Shown here: positions 36,940 to 45,621 of the stretch, one piece after another | Position numbering within the stretch: position 1 is the stretch's first letter | Layout of the letters: every line of letters starts with the position of its first letter | Assembly (NCBI GenBank): GCA_037444075.1 | Contig: JBBIND010000015.1 | Coordinates: 1-62,785 of the forward strand | Direction: 5' to 3' | Length of the DNA: 62,785 nt | Source of the DNA: JBBIND01 sp037444075 | GTDB lineage: Bacteria > Acidobacteriota > Terriglobia > Bryobacterales > Bryobacteraceae | Program-made: the position numbers and the translations under genes | Notes under the pieces: generated by a model | The model's input: only the letters and a program-made list of their open reading frames with translations | The model's database searches: none | Told to the model about the DNA's origin: nothing

Positions 36940-38133
36940 ATGTCCAACCGAAGAAGTTTCCTCAAGTCAGTAGGGACGGCCCCTTTATTGGGCGCGTTCC
37001 CGGCCGGGGGCGCCGCTCAGGCGGCATCCGGCAAACGTGACTTTTTCAAGGAGCTTGGCGTTCGCCCGTTCCTGAATGCTGCTGGCACTTATACTGCTCT
37101 AACCGCCTCGCTGATGCCTGCGGAGGTCATGAAAGCCATGGAGTACGCCTCCAAGAGCTTTGTCAGGCTCAACGAGCTGCACGATGCGGTAGGAGTGCGC
37201 ATCGCCTCCATGCTGGGTTGCGAAGCCGCCATGGTCACTGCCGGGGCGGCATCGGCCCTTACACTGGGCACGGCGGCGTGCATGACCGGCGAGAATCCCG
37301 ACTTCATCCGCCGGATTCCGGACACGGCCGGAATGAAGACCGAGGTCATCATCCAGAAGTCGCACCGGTTCGCCTATGACCATGCAGTGCGCAACTGTGG
37401 CATCCGCTTCGTGGAAGTAGAAACAGTCGAAGAACTCGAACGGGCGGTCAACGCCAATACGGTGATGATGCTGTTTCTGAACGCCAACGGCCCCATTGGC
37501 AAGATCAAGGTTCCCGAATTCATCGAATTGGGCAAGAAGCACGCCATTCCCACGTTTAATGATGCGGCTGCCGACGTGCCTCCCGCCGAGGCTCTGAGGA
37601 ACCTCACGGGCGCCGGCTTTGACCTGGTCACTTTCTCAGGTGGCAAAGGCTTGTGTGGTCCCCAGAGCGCCGGCCTGTTGCTGGGGCGCAAGGATTTGAT
37701 CCGTGCCGCCCGCCTGAACACGTCGCCGAACAGCGATTCCATTGGGCGAGGCATGAAGGTGAACAAGGAGGAGATGGTCGGGATGATGGTGGCGTTGGAA
37801 CTCTACCTGAGGAGGAACCACGCCGCCGAAGCGGAAGAGCTTCAACGGCGCGCCCGCCTGATTGCCTCGAGCGTGACCTCGGTGCCGGGAGTCACCGCGG
37901 AGATTCGGGTTCCCCCGGTCGCCAATCACGTGCCTCACGTCCACATCGTATGGGACGAATCGGCTCTGAAGCTGACTGTGGCGGAGGCGGTAAGGCGGCT
38001 TCGGGAGGGGGAACCCTCCATTGAAGTGGTGCCCGGTTCAAAGAAACACCTCATCGTCAATGCGTGGATGTTGAGACCGGGTGAGGTCAAGATCGTCGCA
38101 AAACGTCTGCGGGATGTGCTCCGCGGTGCGTAA
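36940..38133 (+). CDS. Tat-exported SelA-like PLP-dependent enzyme
   Basis: 397 residues with a clear twin-arginine signal (NRRSFLKSVGTAPLLGAF). The rest is a fold-type I PLP enzyme of the SelA/aminotransferase V group: LNAAGTYTALTAS near 48, AAMVTAGAASALTLGTAAC near 100, FNDAAADVPP near 210 and the Schiff-base lysine in VTFSGGKGLCGPQSAG near 235. Related proteins form D-glucosaminate or L-seryl-tRNA products in the cytoplasm, so an exported form is unusual. A GGAGGT ribosome site precedes the ATG. It overlaps the converging pyruvyl transferase by 47 bases. Confidence 0.9.
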   Translation: MSNRRSFLKSVGTAPLLGAFPAGGAAQAASGKRDFFKELGVRPFLNAAGTYTALTASLMPAEVMKAMEYASKSFVRLNELHDAVGVRIASMLGCEAAMVTAGAASALTLGTAACMTGENPDFIRRIPDTAGMKTEVIIQKSHRFAYDHAVRNCGIRFVEVETVEELERAVNANTVMMLFLNANGPIGKIKVPEFIELGKKHAIPTFNDAAADVPPAEALRNLTGAGFDLVTFSGGKGLCGPQSAGLLLGRKDLIRAARLNTSPNSDSIGRGMKVNKEEMVGMMVALELYLRRNHAAEAEELQRRARLIASSVTSVPGVTAEIRVPPVANHVPHVHIVWDESALKLTVAEAVRRLREGEPSIEVVPGSKKHLIVNAWMLRPGEVKIVAKRLRDVLRGA

Positions 38134-39283
38134 GCCCGATTTGCTGATGTGGCTCCGTGCAATAGTGCCGGTGGAAGAAGGCCAGATTATTTGCTCTGGC
38201 GCGCTCGGCCAGCTGATGCCGCTTAACCGCCAAGGCTTGAGCCATGCTGGCCCGGCGCTTCCACGCGTCCATGATGCCGTCGTAGAGATCTGCGGAAGAC
38301 AGGGAGTCGAATGTTCCCGCGGGCTTGAGTCCCAGTTCTCTGGACAGCACAGCCATCTTCTGCCCCCGAAGGAGCTGCACAGGAACGCTCCCGGCAAAGA
38401 CCGATTCGATGCTGAAGTGATACCGGCCCGAAAGCGTGACAGTGGCCCTCTGAAGCAGAGCTACAGCCTCATCCGGAGTGTAGTACTCGTTCGGCACGAT
38501 CACGGCGGAATAGCGCATCAGTCTGGCTACGTCTTTGGCGGCGGCAAAATCGAAGTAGTCACCATCGCGGACTTCGTTACAAAAGAAGGCGATTTGAAAG
38601 CCGTGCTGCCTGGCTAACTCGTCACACACCGAAGCCACGACGACCTTCCAATTCCTGTCCGCCCGCCACATCATGTTGACCGGGTTGGCGACCAGCAGAG
38701 GCGCGTCAGGCTCCACGCGCAACCGGCTCCAGACGGCGTCCGCCCATTCTTCCAGAGGCTCCATTTGGCCGTACAGCCACGCCCAATCCGCCCCGACCAG
38801 GATCTTCTCAGCGGGGACACCAAGATCGAGCAAAGCCGCGCGGCATTCTTCGCTGCGAACGGTCCAGGATCTGATGGGGAGGTATGCTTGCTCGAAGATC
38901 CGACGGGCGTCTCGCCCGGCCATCGCATCCACGCCCACCCCGAGCGCATCTACGGGCAAGTTCCTCTCGTGAAGCCAGGATAGACGTCTTGCCAGGAAAC
39001 CAAGCGGCCAATGCAGCCCTTCAGCGTCACTGACCACCGTACCGCCCACGAATACCGAAGGCCCCTGCTCGGTCAAGGCGCATTCGTTTCCTTCGTAGTC
39101 AACGGCGAGGGTATCGATTTCTTCGGGGTAGAGGGCCCTGCGGCGGGCTGCCTCAGGGAAGATCACTGCGGCGATTCTGACGCAACCATGCAGCTGCCGC
39201 CAGAAGGCCAGCGACGTGAAGTCGTCGCCTATGTTGCCGGCGCCTAAACCGTTGGCCAACTGCAAGATGCGGGAACAAATCAC
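38087..39283 (-). CDS. Polysaccharide pyruvyl transferase family protein
   Basis: 398 residues. The GAGNIGDDFTSLAFW N-terminal motif, VFVGGTVVSDAEG, the LGVGVDA segment and a TLSGRYHFSIESVFAGSVPV block mark the polysaccharide pyruvyl transferase (CsaB/WcaK) family, which adds ketal-linked pyruvate to surface glycans using phosphoenolpyruvate. The fold is GT-B-like. Its 3' end overlaps the SelA-like gene on the other strand by 47 bases. Together with the GT9 and PEP-CTERM genes nearby it points to surface-glycan assembly. Confidence 0.87.
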   Translation of the reverse strand: MICSRILQLANGLGAGNIGDDFTSLAFWRQLHGCVRIAAVIFPEAARRRALYPEEIDTLAVDYEGNECALTEQGPSVFVGGTVVSDAEGLHWPLGFLARRLSWLHERNLPVDALGVGVDAMAGRDARRIFEQAYLPIRSWTVRSEECRAALLDLGVPAEKILVGADWAWLYGQMEPLEEWADAVWSRLRVEPDAPLLVANPVNMMWRADRNWKVVVASVCDELARQHGFQIAFFCNEVRDGDYFDFAAAKDVARLMRYSAVIVPNEYYTPDEAVALLQRATVTLSGRYHFSIESVFAGSVPVQLLRGQKMAVLSRELGLKPAGTFDSLSSADLYDGIMDAWKRRASMAQALAVKRHQLAERARANNLAFFHRHYCTEPHQQIGLTHRGAHPADVLRRS

Positions 39284-39407
39284 TGGACTGGGCTATCTTT
39301 TCAATCGTAGCACGCCTGCTACAGGAAGACAGCCAGCCGCGTAACCTGTTCCCGTACAAATTTTTCGACTGTGCTCAAACGGTGACCGCTGCAGACAGTA
39401 CTCGAAC

Positions 39408-40124
39408 CTATCCGCGCTTGGAAACTCTGCGCCGCAATCCGATCAGGAGCAGGCCGCCACCCAGAAGTCCCCACGTGGCCGGTTCAGGCACCAGGGTTCC
39501 AGAGCCGGAAATATCGACGCGAAGCCCGGTTTCACCAGGGTTGGTTCCAAACACGGAGTTCCGCACGACAAAGGTCAGTGTATTGACGCCAGGAGTGAAG
39601 CAACCGCTGGTACAACTTGCGTCCGTGATGGAGAACCCCGCGAAACTCGCGTACCCAGGCCAGGCCGTCGCCCATCCGGTGGATTTTCCGTTTACCAGAA
39701 TGTCTGAACCTCTACCATCGGCAGCCCATTGGCCGCCGAGTGAAACCGTGTTCAAAATGAAATCGGTGAGGTCAAACGAGGTCTGATAGCGGTACTCGCC
39801 AGCCGGCGGCACGAGATCCACCGGGAAACGTGGCGTGATCCACTGCGAAGTCGCGGCGCCCACCACCCAATTGCCTCCGGTGGTCGGCATGACTGCCGCC
39901 GGGTTGGTCACGGCAAAAGCATTGGGCCCGAATCCGGAGCCCAAGGGAAAAGCGGTGAGCNNNNNNNNNNNNNNNNNNNNNNNNNNNNNNNNNNNNNNNN
40001 NNNNNNNNNNNNNNNNNNNNNNNNNNNNNNNNNNNNNNNNNNNNNNNNNNNNNNNNNNNNTTCCAGCGGTACCATCGGTACCAGGCAAAAGTACTGCGCC
40101 GAGTTTAGCATCATGAGCCTGCAA
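39408..40124 (-). CDS. PEP-CTERM sorting-domain protein, gapped
   Basis: The C-terminal 184 residues are readable: a beta-rich secreted domain of about 150 residues (NTLTFVVRNSVFGTN, DISGSGTLV) and a canonical sorting tail, VPEPATWGLLGGG, a short hydrophobic helix and LRRR. An exosortase should cut this tail; its gene is not in the window. A 100-N gap (39961-40060) removes the middle, so the N-terminus and the reading frame upstream of the gap (ATG around 40113-40124) are unknown. Confidence 0.8.
   Translation of the reverse strand: MQAHDAKLGAVLLPGTDGTAGXXXXXXXXXXXXXXXXXXXXXXXXXXXXXXXXXXLTAFPLGSGFGPNAFAVTNPAAVMPTTGGNWVVGAATSQWITPRFPVDLVPPAGEYRYQTSFDLTDFILNTVSLGGQWAADGRGSDILVNGKSTGWATAWPGYASFAGFSITDASCTSGCFTPGVNTLTFVVRNSVFGTNPGETGLRVDISGSGTLVPEPATWGLLGGGLLLIGLRRRVSKRG
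39961..40060. other. Assembly gap, 100 N
   Basis: Exactly 100 N. Unlike the gap at 12684, its flanks share no repeat, so sequence is really missing here, within the PEP-CTERM gene. Confidence 0.95.
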
Positions 40125-40153
40125 AGCCGGCTAAGCGCTTTTTATAGAATGGG

Positions 40154-41494
40154 TTAGCGCTTTGAAAACCGTGCCCGGAAGATTCGGACCGCGCGCCCCA
40201 GCAGCGGCTCAGCAACAAACCTCAGCCTGCTGGCAAAACTCCCCCCAGCCAAGGCGGTCAATTCCTGGATGCGACGGAGGCGATGCAGGCGGTCTGCTTG
40301 AGCTTCGCTGTACATTGTGGCCGCATCCGCGAGCAGGCCGCGGGTCTTGGCATCCATCAGGTTCACGCTCCTGATGGCCGGTTCCGCGGGCGGATGACTG
40401 TACACGCGGCGCAGAGCGCTCAGCACTTGCTCGACCGGGATAGACTCGGCGCAAACGCCGTGGCCGAACATGCAGTCCCATGAGCATCCAAAGCAGGGGA
40501 GCGAGTGAACAACGCCGATGGTTCCCGCAGCCCAGGGGCAATACGCAGGCCATGTGCCGCCGCCGAAAGCGATGACCCCAGGCAACCGGAGAGCTTGCGC
40601 AAGGTGTGTCGGCCCGGTGTCATTCCCCAGGTAAAGCCGGGCCTGAGCCAACAGGGCAGTCAGCAACGGAATGTCTCCTGGACCTCCCGCGAAATGACGT
40701 GCGTTGAGGCCGGCCGTTCGCCATCGGGCAACCGTTGCCACCAATTCGTCTTCCTCACCCAACTCACCAGTCAGGAGGACCCCCAGCCCTGTCTCTGCGG
40801 TGAAGGAGAGGAGGGCAGCCTCGTAGTTCTCCAGTGGCCATCGCTTCAGGCTAGGAAGGCTGAGCGGAAAACAGACGACGTATCGCCTGCTGTGCAAACC
40901 CCAGGCTCGCAACATTTCGCCGGCAGCTTCCATTGCTTCCGCGGGAGCCTTCCAACTGCCTTCCTGGATGCACTTGGCCCCGACGTAGCCCGCCAGCTGC
41001 TCGTAGCGGGCCAGTTCGTGGAGATTCACAGCGGCGGGCGGGCCCTCATGTTCGCTTACCGGCAGATGGAAGTGGTCAAGCAGGCAATTCAACAGTCCCC
41101 GAGGACGTTTGACGGCGGTGCAGGCGACGGAATGCTGCGCTTGGGCCGCGGCCGTGATGAGCCAGTTCAACCACGTCGGTTCAAAGTCACCATGGATAAC
41201 TACGTCAGGCCGCCGCGCGCACAAATCTTCGACCAACGGATGCAGCATTCCCAGCAACATCGAGGACGTGTCATCGAACTGGTATGGATTGAACTTCAGC
41301 GGCAGGATCTCGTCGGGCTGCCGGGGATAGAACCGTATTGCCTCGCGCAGCGAAGCGCGGCAGAGCAAAGTGATGCGTGCCTTCGGGTAGGCCGCGCGCA
41401 GGCCGGAGAAGAACGGCTGCATGAGCACGAGGTCGCCCAAGCCACCCGAGTGAAGTAGGAGGATATTCCTCGCCGAGCTAAGATCTCTGCCCAT
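40154..41494 (-). CDS. Glycosyltransferase family 9 (heptosyltransferase-like)
   Basis: 446 residues. GT9 features: ILLLHSGGLGDLVLMQPFFSGL at the N-terminus, KRWPLENYEAAL in the second half, and the family signature YLGNDTGPTHLAQAL followed by a PWAAGTIGVVH region with a Cys cluster (CFGCSWDCMFGHGVC) typical of this family. The last 70 residues are a helical extension. It probably transfers a heptose or another sugar to lipopolysaccharide core at the inner face of the membrane. Confidence 0.9.
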   Translation of the reverse strand: MGRDLSSARNILLLHSGGLGDLVLMQPFFSGLRAAYPKARITLLCRASLREAIRFYPRQPDEILPLKFNPYQFDDTSSMLLGMLHPLVEDLCARRPDVVIHGDFEPTWLNWLITAAAQAQHSVACTAVKRPRGLLNCLLDHFHLPVSEHEGPPAAVNLHELARYEQLAGYVGAKCIQEGSWKAPAEAMEAAGEMLRAWGLHSRRYVVCFPLSLPSLKRWPLENYEAALLSFTAETGLGVLLTGELGEEDELVATVARWRTAGLNARHFAGGPGDIPLLTALLAQARLYLGNDTGPTHLAQALRLPGVIAFGGGTWPAYCPWAAGTIGVVHSLPCFGCSWDCMFGHGVCAESIPVEQVLSALRRVYSHPPAEPAIRSVNLMDAKTRGLLADAATMYSEAQADRLHRLRRIQELTALAGGSFASRLRFVAEPLLGRAVRIFRARFSKR

Positions 41495-41519
41495 AGCGAA
41501 CTTTGCGGGTCACCTGATG

Positions 41520-42740
41520 TTAGCGCGAAAGCCGCGCCACAGACTCGATGTGAAAGGTCTGTGGGAACAGGTCTATCAGCGTGAGTTTCTCCATACGGTA
41601 ACCTGCTCCAAGCAGTGCAGCCAGATCGCGGGCGAGCGTAGCCGGATCACAAGACACCAGTGCGAGCCGGGCAGGACTCAGCCGGATAAGTTGCGCGGCG
41701 GTCTGCGTGCCCAATCCCGCGCGAGGCGGGTCGGCGAGGATGAAATCCGGAGCCTGCGTGAGCCCTTCCAGGAAGCCTGCGGCCGCCATCCGGTGAATAG
41801 AAACAGGCAGTCCTGCGCGCTGAGCGTTGAACTCCAGGTCGCGTACCGCGCTGAGTGAACTTTCGACGGCTTGTACTGACCGGAATCGGCGCGCCAACGG
41901 TAGGCTGAACAAGCCGACGCCCGCATACAGGTCCACGGCAGATTCCCCAGCCGCGTCTCCCAATGCCTCCTCGACAAACTGATCGATCAAACACCGGTTC
42001 ACTTGGAAGAACGAACGCGGACTGACCCGGAACACCTCTCCCGCCGCTCCATATTCAAGCGCCGAGGAAACCGCTCCCGGGATTCTGTCCGCGCACCAAT
42101 CGAAGAAAGACCGGGCCACGCGCTGGGTTCCGGCTTCAGTCGTGTTCACCTGAATCTCGTTTTCGTTAGTGAACAACTCCACCGTGCGCAAGAACCTGGG
42201 GAAGCGGCGCTCCCCTGTCATCTTGCGGAGCGCCGCCAGGGCTTCGTTGAGTCGAGGGGAGGCAATGACGCATTCCGTCACCGGGCACAGGCGGTGGGAG
42301 CCGGATTCATGAAAGCCGAGGCGTCTGCCTTGCACCTGTAACTGAATGCGATTGCGGTATCCCCAGGCGGGACCGCTGATCAGGCGGATCTCCTCGGGAG
42401 GGTCCAGCTTTCCGATCCTCTGCAGACCTTCGCGCAGGATCTCCCGCTTCCGTTCCAATTGAAACGCTGCGTCCGCGTGCTGATAGTGGCAGCCGCCGCA
42501 GCGTGCGAACACCGGGCAGCGGGGAACCACGCGTTCAGCGGAGGGCTCCAGCAGCTCATCCAGCTCCGCCAGCAACAAGCCTGGTTTCTCCTGAATCACC
42601 CTGACGCGCGCCCGTTCTCCTGGCAGCACATAAGGAACCAGCGTTACTCGGCCCTCAATGCGGCCGAGCGCCTGCCCGCCGTAGACCCATTTTTCCGCGG
42701 TGAATTCGTTTACGATAAGTATTCGTCCCCTAGCAAGCAT
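41520..42740 (-). CDS. Class I SAM RNA methyltransferase, RlmD/TrmA family
   Basis: 406 residues. An N-terminal TRAM domain (about 8-65) precedes the iron-sulfur cysteines (CPVFARCGGCHYQH near 75-88). The SAM motif VDLYAGVGLFSLPLA is near 265, ADPPRAGL near 335 and the catalytic LVSCDPATLARDL near 360. The product should methylate uridine C5 in 23S rRNA (or tRNA). The ATG (42740-42738) shares bases with the trpS ATG on the other strand, so the two starts form CATG. No alternative start fits the TRAM fold. Confidence 0.9.
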   Translation of the reverse strand: MLARGRILIVNEFTAEKWVYGGQALGRIEGRVTLVPYVLPGERARVRVIQEKPGLLLAELDELLEPSAERVVPRCPVFARCGGCHYQHADAAFQLERKREILREGLQRIGKLDPPEEIRLISGPAWGYRNRIQLQVQGRRLGFHESGSHRLCPVTECVIASPRLNEALAALRKMTGERRFPRFLRTVELFTNENEIQVNTTEAGTQRVARSFFDWCADRIPGAVSSALEYGAAGEVFRVSPRSFFQVNRCLIDQFVEEALGDAAGESAVDLYAGVGLFSLPLARRFRSVQAVESSLSAVRDLEFNAQRAGLPVSIHRMAAAGFLEGLTQAPDFILADPPRAGLGTQTAAQLIRLSPARLALVSCDPATLARDLAALLGAGYRMEKLTLIDLFPQTFHIESVARLSR

Positions 42741-43734
42741 GAAAACACGAGTCTTCTCCGGGGTTCAACCATCCGGGAATTTACACATCGGCAACTACCT
42801 CGGCGCCCTCAAGAGCTGGGCCAAAATCCAGCACGATTACGAGAGCATTTTCTGCATCGTCGACCTGCATGCCGTTACCGTCTACCAACGGCCCGAGGAA
42901 TTACAGGCCAAGATCCGGGAAGTTGCGGCGCTCTTTCTTGCTGCGGGCATTGATCCGGATTCTTCCTGCATCTTCGTGCAGTCGGCTGTTCCCGAACACG
43001 CCGAGTTGGCGTGGATGCTCACCTGCGTCACTCCGGTGGGATGGCTGCAGCGCATGACGCAGTTCAAGGCGAAGTCTGAGGTTTTGGACACTGTCGGTGA
43101 TGGCCTGCTTCAGTACCCTATCCTGATGGCCGCGGACATCCTGCTGTATCAGGCCGGTATTGTGCCGGTCGGCGAGGACCAGAAACAGCACCTGGAGTTG
43201 ACGCGGGACATCGCCCAGCGCTTCAACTCCTTGTACGGGGAGACTTTCGTGATGCCGGCGACGCATCTGCCTACGGTGGGGGCCCGCATTATGGGCTTGG
43301 ACGATCCCGAAGTGAAGATGAGCAAGTCCATTCCCGGCTCCGGACACGCCATTGCCCTGCTGGATGCTCCCGAAGTGATCCGCCGCAAGCTCATGCGCGC
43401 CACCACGGATTCCGAGCCGGCCGTGGACTTCGGTAGACTCGGAGCCGGAGTCGAGAATCTGCTGAACATCTTCCAGGCTTTCTGCGAGTGGCCCACCGAA
43501 CGTATCCGCGCCGAGTTTGCCGGTCTTCGCTACGGCGACCTGAAGAAGCGGGTAGCCGAAATGGTGGTGTCTCACCTGGAGCCCTTGCAGGAGCGCTACC
43601 GCCGGATTGTCTATGAGCCCGGCTACCTGGACAATGTGCTGCAGCAGGGCGCCGAGCGCGTTTCGACCATCGCGCAATCGACCATCCGGTTGACCAAAGA
43701 ACGCATGGGTTTGTACACGGCAAAGTCCGAGTGA
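42739..43734 (+). CDS. trpS: Tryptophanyl-tRNA synthetase
   Basis: 331 residues from ATG 42739; the frame is open from 42700, but family members start with this MKTRVFSGVQPSG. The HIGH motif is present as HIGN in LHIGNYLGAL and the KMSKS motif as KMSKS in EVKMSKSIPGS. LQYPILMAADILLY and VGEDQKQHLELTRDIA complete the catalytic core. It charges tRNA-Trp. The start codon overlaps that of the rlmD-like gene on the opposite strand. The MFS gene starts 2 bases after its stop, so they are probably cotranscribed. Confidence 0.95.
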   Translation: MKTRVFSGVQPSGNLHIGNYLGALKSWAKIQHDYESIFCIVDLHAVTVYQRPEELQAKIREVAALFLAAGIDPDSSCIFVQSAVPEHAELAWMLTCVTPVGWLQRMTQFKAKSEVLDTVGDGLLQYPILMAADILLYQAGIVPVGEDQKQHLELTRDIAQRFNSLYGETFVMPATHLPTVGARIMGLDDPEVKMSKSIPGSGHAIALLDAPEVIRRKLMRATTDSEPAVDFGRLGAGVENLLNIFQAFCEWPTERIRAEFAGLRYGDLKKRVAEMVVSHLEPLQERYRRIVYEPGYLDNVLQQGAERVSTIAQSTIRLTKERMGLYTAKSE

Positions 43735-43735
43735 G

Positions 43736-45052
43736 ATGGAAGCTGGGCCCGTCTCTCTGACCTCCTACTGGCGGCTGATCCGCGGCAACAGGGATTTTCG
43801 TTTACTCTGGCTGGCGCAAATCGTCAGTGAGATCGGGGACTGGCTCTATTCCATTGCTATTTATAGCCTGCTGCTCGAGTTGACCGGTAGCGCCAAGGCA
43901 GTGGCGAGCGCCGTGGTCCTGCAAGTCCTGCCACAGTTCTTCATCGCCCCACTGGCGGGAGTGGTGAATGACCGGCTCAGCCGCCGCAAGGTGATGATCT
44001 TCGCTGACCTGGTGCGCGTCGTGATTGTGCTCGGCATGCTTCTGGTGCGTACGCGGGAAATGGTGTGGCTCGTCTACGTACTGCTCCTCATGGAGACTTT
44101 CATGTGGGGCTTCTTCGAGCCCGGCAGGAGCGCCATTATCCCCAACCTGACCTCCGGCAAGCAGGAAACGATGGTGGCCAACGCGCTCTCATCCACCACG
44201 TGGTCGATCAACCTCGCCATCGGAGCAACCTTAGGCGGATTTATCGCCGTGCTCTTCGGGCGTGATGCCGTATTCCTGATCAACGCCCTTACCTTCCTGG
44301 CTTCCGCGTATTTTCTGAAACGGATGTACGTGGACGAGCCGCACGCGCGTGCCGCGCCCCCGCTTCGAGCCGTTGACCTGGTGGATTTCTCGCCGGTTCT
44401 GGACGGCATTCGCTATGTCTGCGCGGACAAGCGTCTGCTGGCCACGCTTCTGGTTAAGACGGGCCTCGGTTTGTTGGGCGCCCATTGGGTGATTCTGCCT
44501 GTGCTGGGAGAGCGCACCTTCCCGATTCCGCTGGAAGGACTCAGCCCGGAGCGGGCGGCCATGCTCGGCATGAGCGTGCTGATGGGGGCCCGGGGCATCG
44601 GCGCCCTCGTGGGACCACTGCTCGGCGGGTACTGGGCCGGGCACCGGATGCCACGCCTCAGGCTGGGAATTCTCCTGGGCTTTGGGGCCGTTTCCCTGGG
44701 CTACCTTGGCTTGGGTGTTTCTTCGACGATTGTGGCTGCGGGGGCGACCGTCGTGCTGGCGCATGCCGGCGGTTCTTTGATTTGGGTCTTCTCGACCACT
44801 TTGCTGCACTTTCAGGCCGAAGACCGTTTCCGCGGGCGTGTCTTCTCAGCTGACTTCGGCTTTCTTGTCATTACCATGGCTACGGTCAGCTACATCTCCG
44901 GCACGGCGATCGACCTTGGCGTCACTGTGCAGCGCATCTGCCTGACGATCGGCTTTCTGGCCGTGGCTCCGGCCGTGCTATGGGCCGCCGTGGCGATGCC
45001 TTTGTGGAAAACCTCCCCTTCAACGCCCGAGGCGGACGACACGAATGCGTGA
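43736..45052 (+). CDS. MFS transporter (MFS_3/enterobactin-exporter type)
   Basis: 438 residues with about 11-12 hydrophobic helices. The start NRDFRLLWLAQIVSEIGDWLYSIAIYSLL is typical of the MFS_3 group, and a conserved loop NDRLSRRKVMIFADLVR follows helix 2. Substrates in this group range from siderophores to antibiotics; none can be inferred. It begins 2 bases after the trpS stop and converges with the P-loop kinase gene, overlapping it by 33 bases. Confidence 0.88.
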   Translation: MEAGPVSLTSYWRLIRGNRDFRLLWLAQIVSEIGDWLYSIAIYSLLLELTGSAKAVASAVVLQVLPQFFIAPLAGVVNDRLSRRKVMIFADLVRVVIVLGMLLVRTREMVWLVYVLLLMETFMWGFFEPGRSAIIPNLTSGKQETMVANALSSTTWSINLAIGATLGGFIAVLFGRDAVFLINALTFLASAYFLKRMYVDEPHARAAPPLRAVDLVDFSPVLDGIRYVCADKRLLATLLVKTGLGLLGAHWVILPVLGERTFPIPLEGLSPERAAMLGMSVLMGARGIGALVGPLLGGYWAGHRMPRLRLGILLGFGAVSLGYLGLGVSSTIVAAGATVVLAHAGGSLIWVFSTTLLHFQAEDRFRGRVFSADFGFLVITMATVSYISGTAIDLGVTVQRICLTIGFLAVAPAVLWAAVAMPLWKTSPSTPEADDTNA

Positions 45053-45532
45053 GAAGCCTTCAGCCCGGCTTGGCCGCTGCAACTTGGCGGCCATGCGATC
45101 CATGACGTCGTCAGGCACGCGCCGCTTGCGCTTCCGGTTTCTCTGCTTGCAAACCTCCAACGGGACGTCGAAGTAGAGCGCTTCCACGCGGCAATCGTAG
45201 CGTTCGCCGATCTTGAGATACGGCTTGCGTTCCCGCGGGGTCAGGTGGGTGGCGTCGACACATGTGACCGGCCTGCCAATCGAAATGCGGTGACGCAGCA
45301 AGTATCGCAATGTCGCGAAGACGCGGCGATGAATGGTTTGGTCCGTGATGTCGTCCGCTAGTAGCACGCGCATGGCGTCCGAAGAAAGCGAAGGCAGACC
45401 GAGTTTCCGAAGATAGCTGGACTTGCCTGAGCCGGGCAAGCCCACCAAAACGACGATGCGGGGTTTCGGTCGGCGGGGCACTGTCGGCTTGATCTCCTTG
45501 GGGGTTTTCCCTTTCCAACTACGCCTTGCCAC
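45020..45532 (-). CDS. P-loop kinase (polynucleotide-kinase-like ATPase)
   Basis: 170 residues. Walker A VGLPGSGKSSYLRKL is at about 29-43, followed by SSDAMRVLLADD, the DATHLTPRERKPYL motif of the zeta-toxin/PNK-like AAA_33 group, and DVPLEVCKQRNRKRKRRVPDDVM, the lid region. Members phosphorylate RNA ends, sugars or small molecules. The N-terminal 24 residues are basic. It overlaps the convergent MFS gene by 33 bases. Confidence 0.8.
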   Translation of the reverse strand: MARRSWKGKTPKEIKPTVPRRPKPRIVVLVGLPGSGKSSYLRKLGLPSLSSDAMRVLLADDITDQTIHRRVFATLRYLLRHRISIGRPVTCVDATHLTPRERKPYLKIGERYDCRVEALYFDVPLEVCKQRNRKRKRRVPDDVMDRMAAKLQRPSRAEGFSRIRVVRLGR

Positions 45533-45621
45533 TTCGTTCGGGCTGGCAGCATCCGAGTCTGCCTCTCCAATCCGGCGCTCGGATTCAGCCCGGAACTACT
45601 CTCGAGAACCGGGCACTCGCG

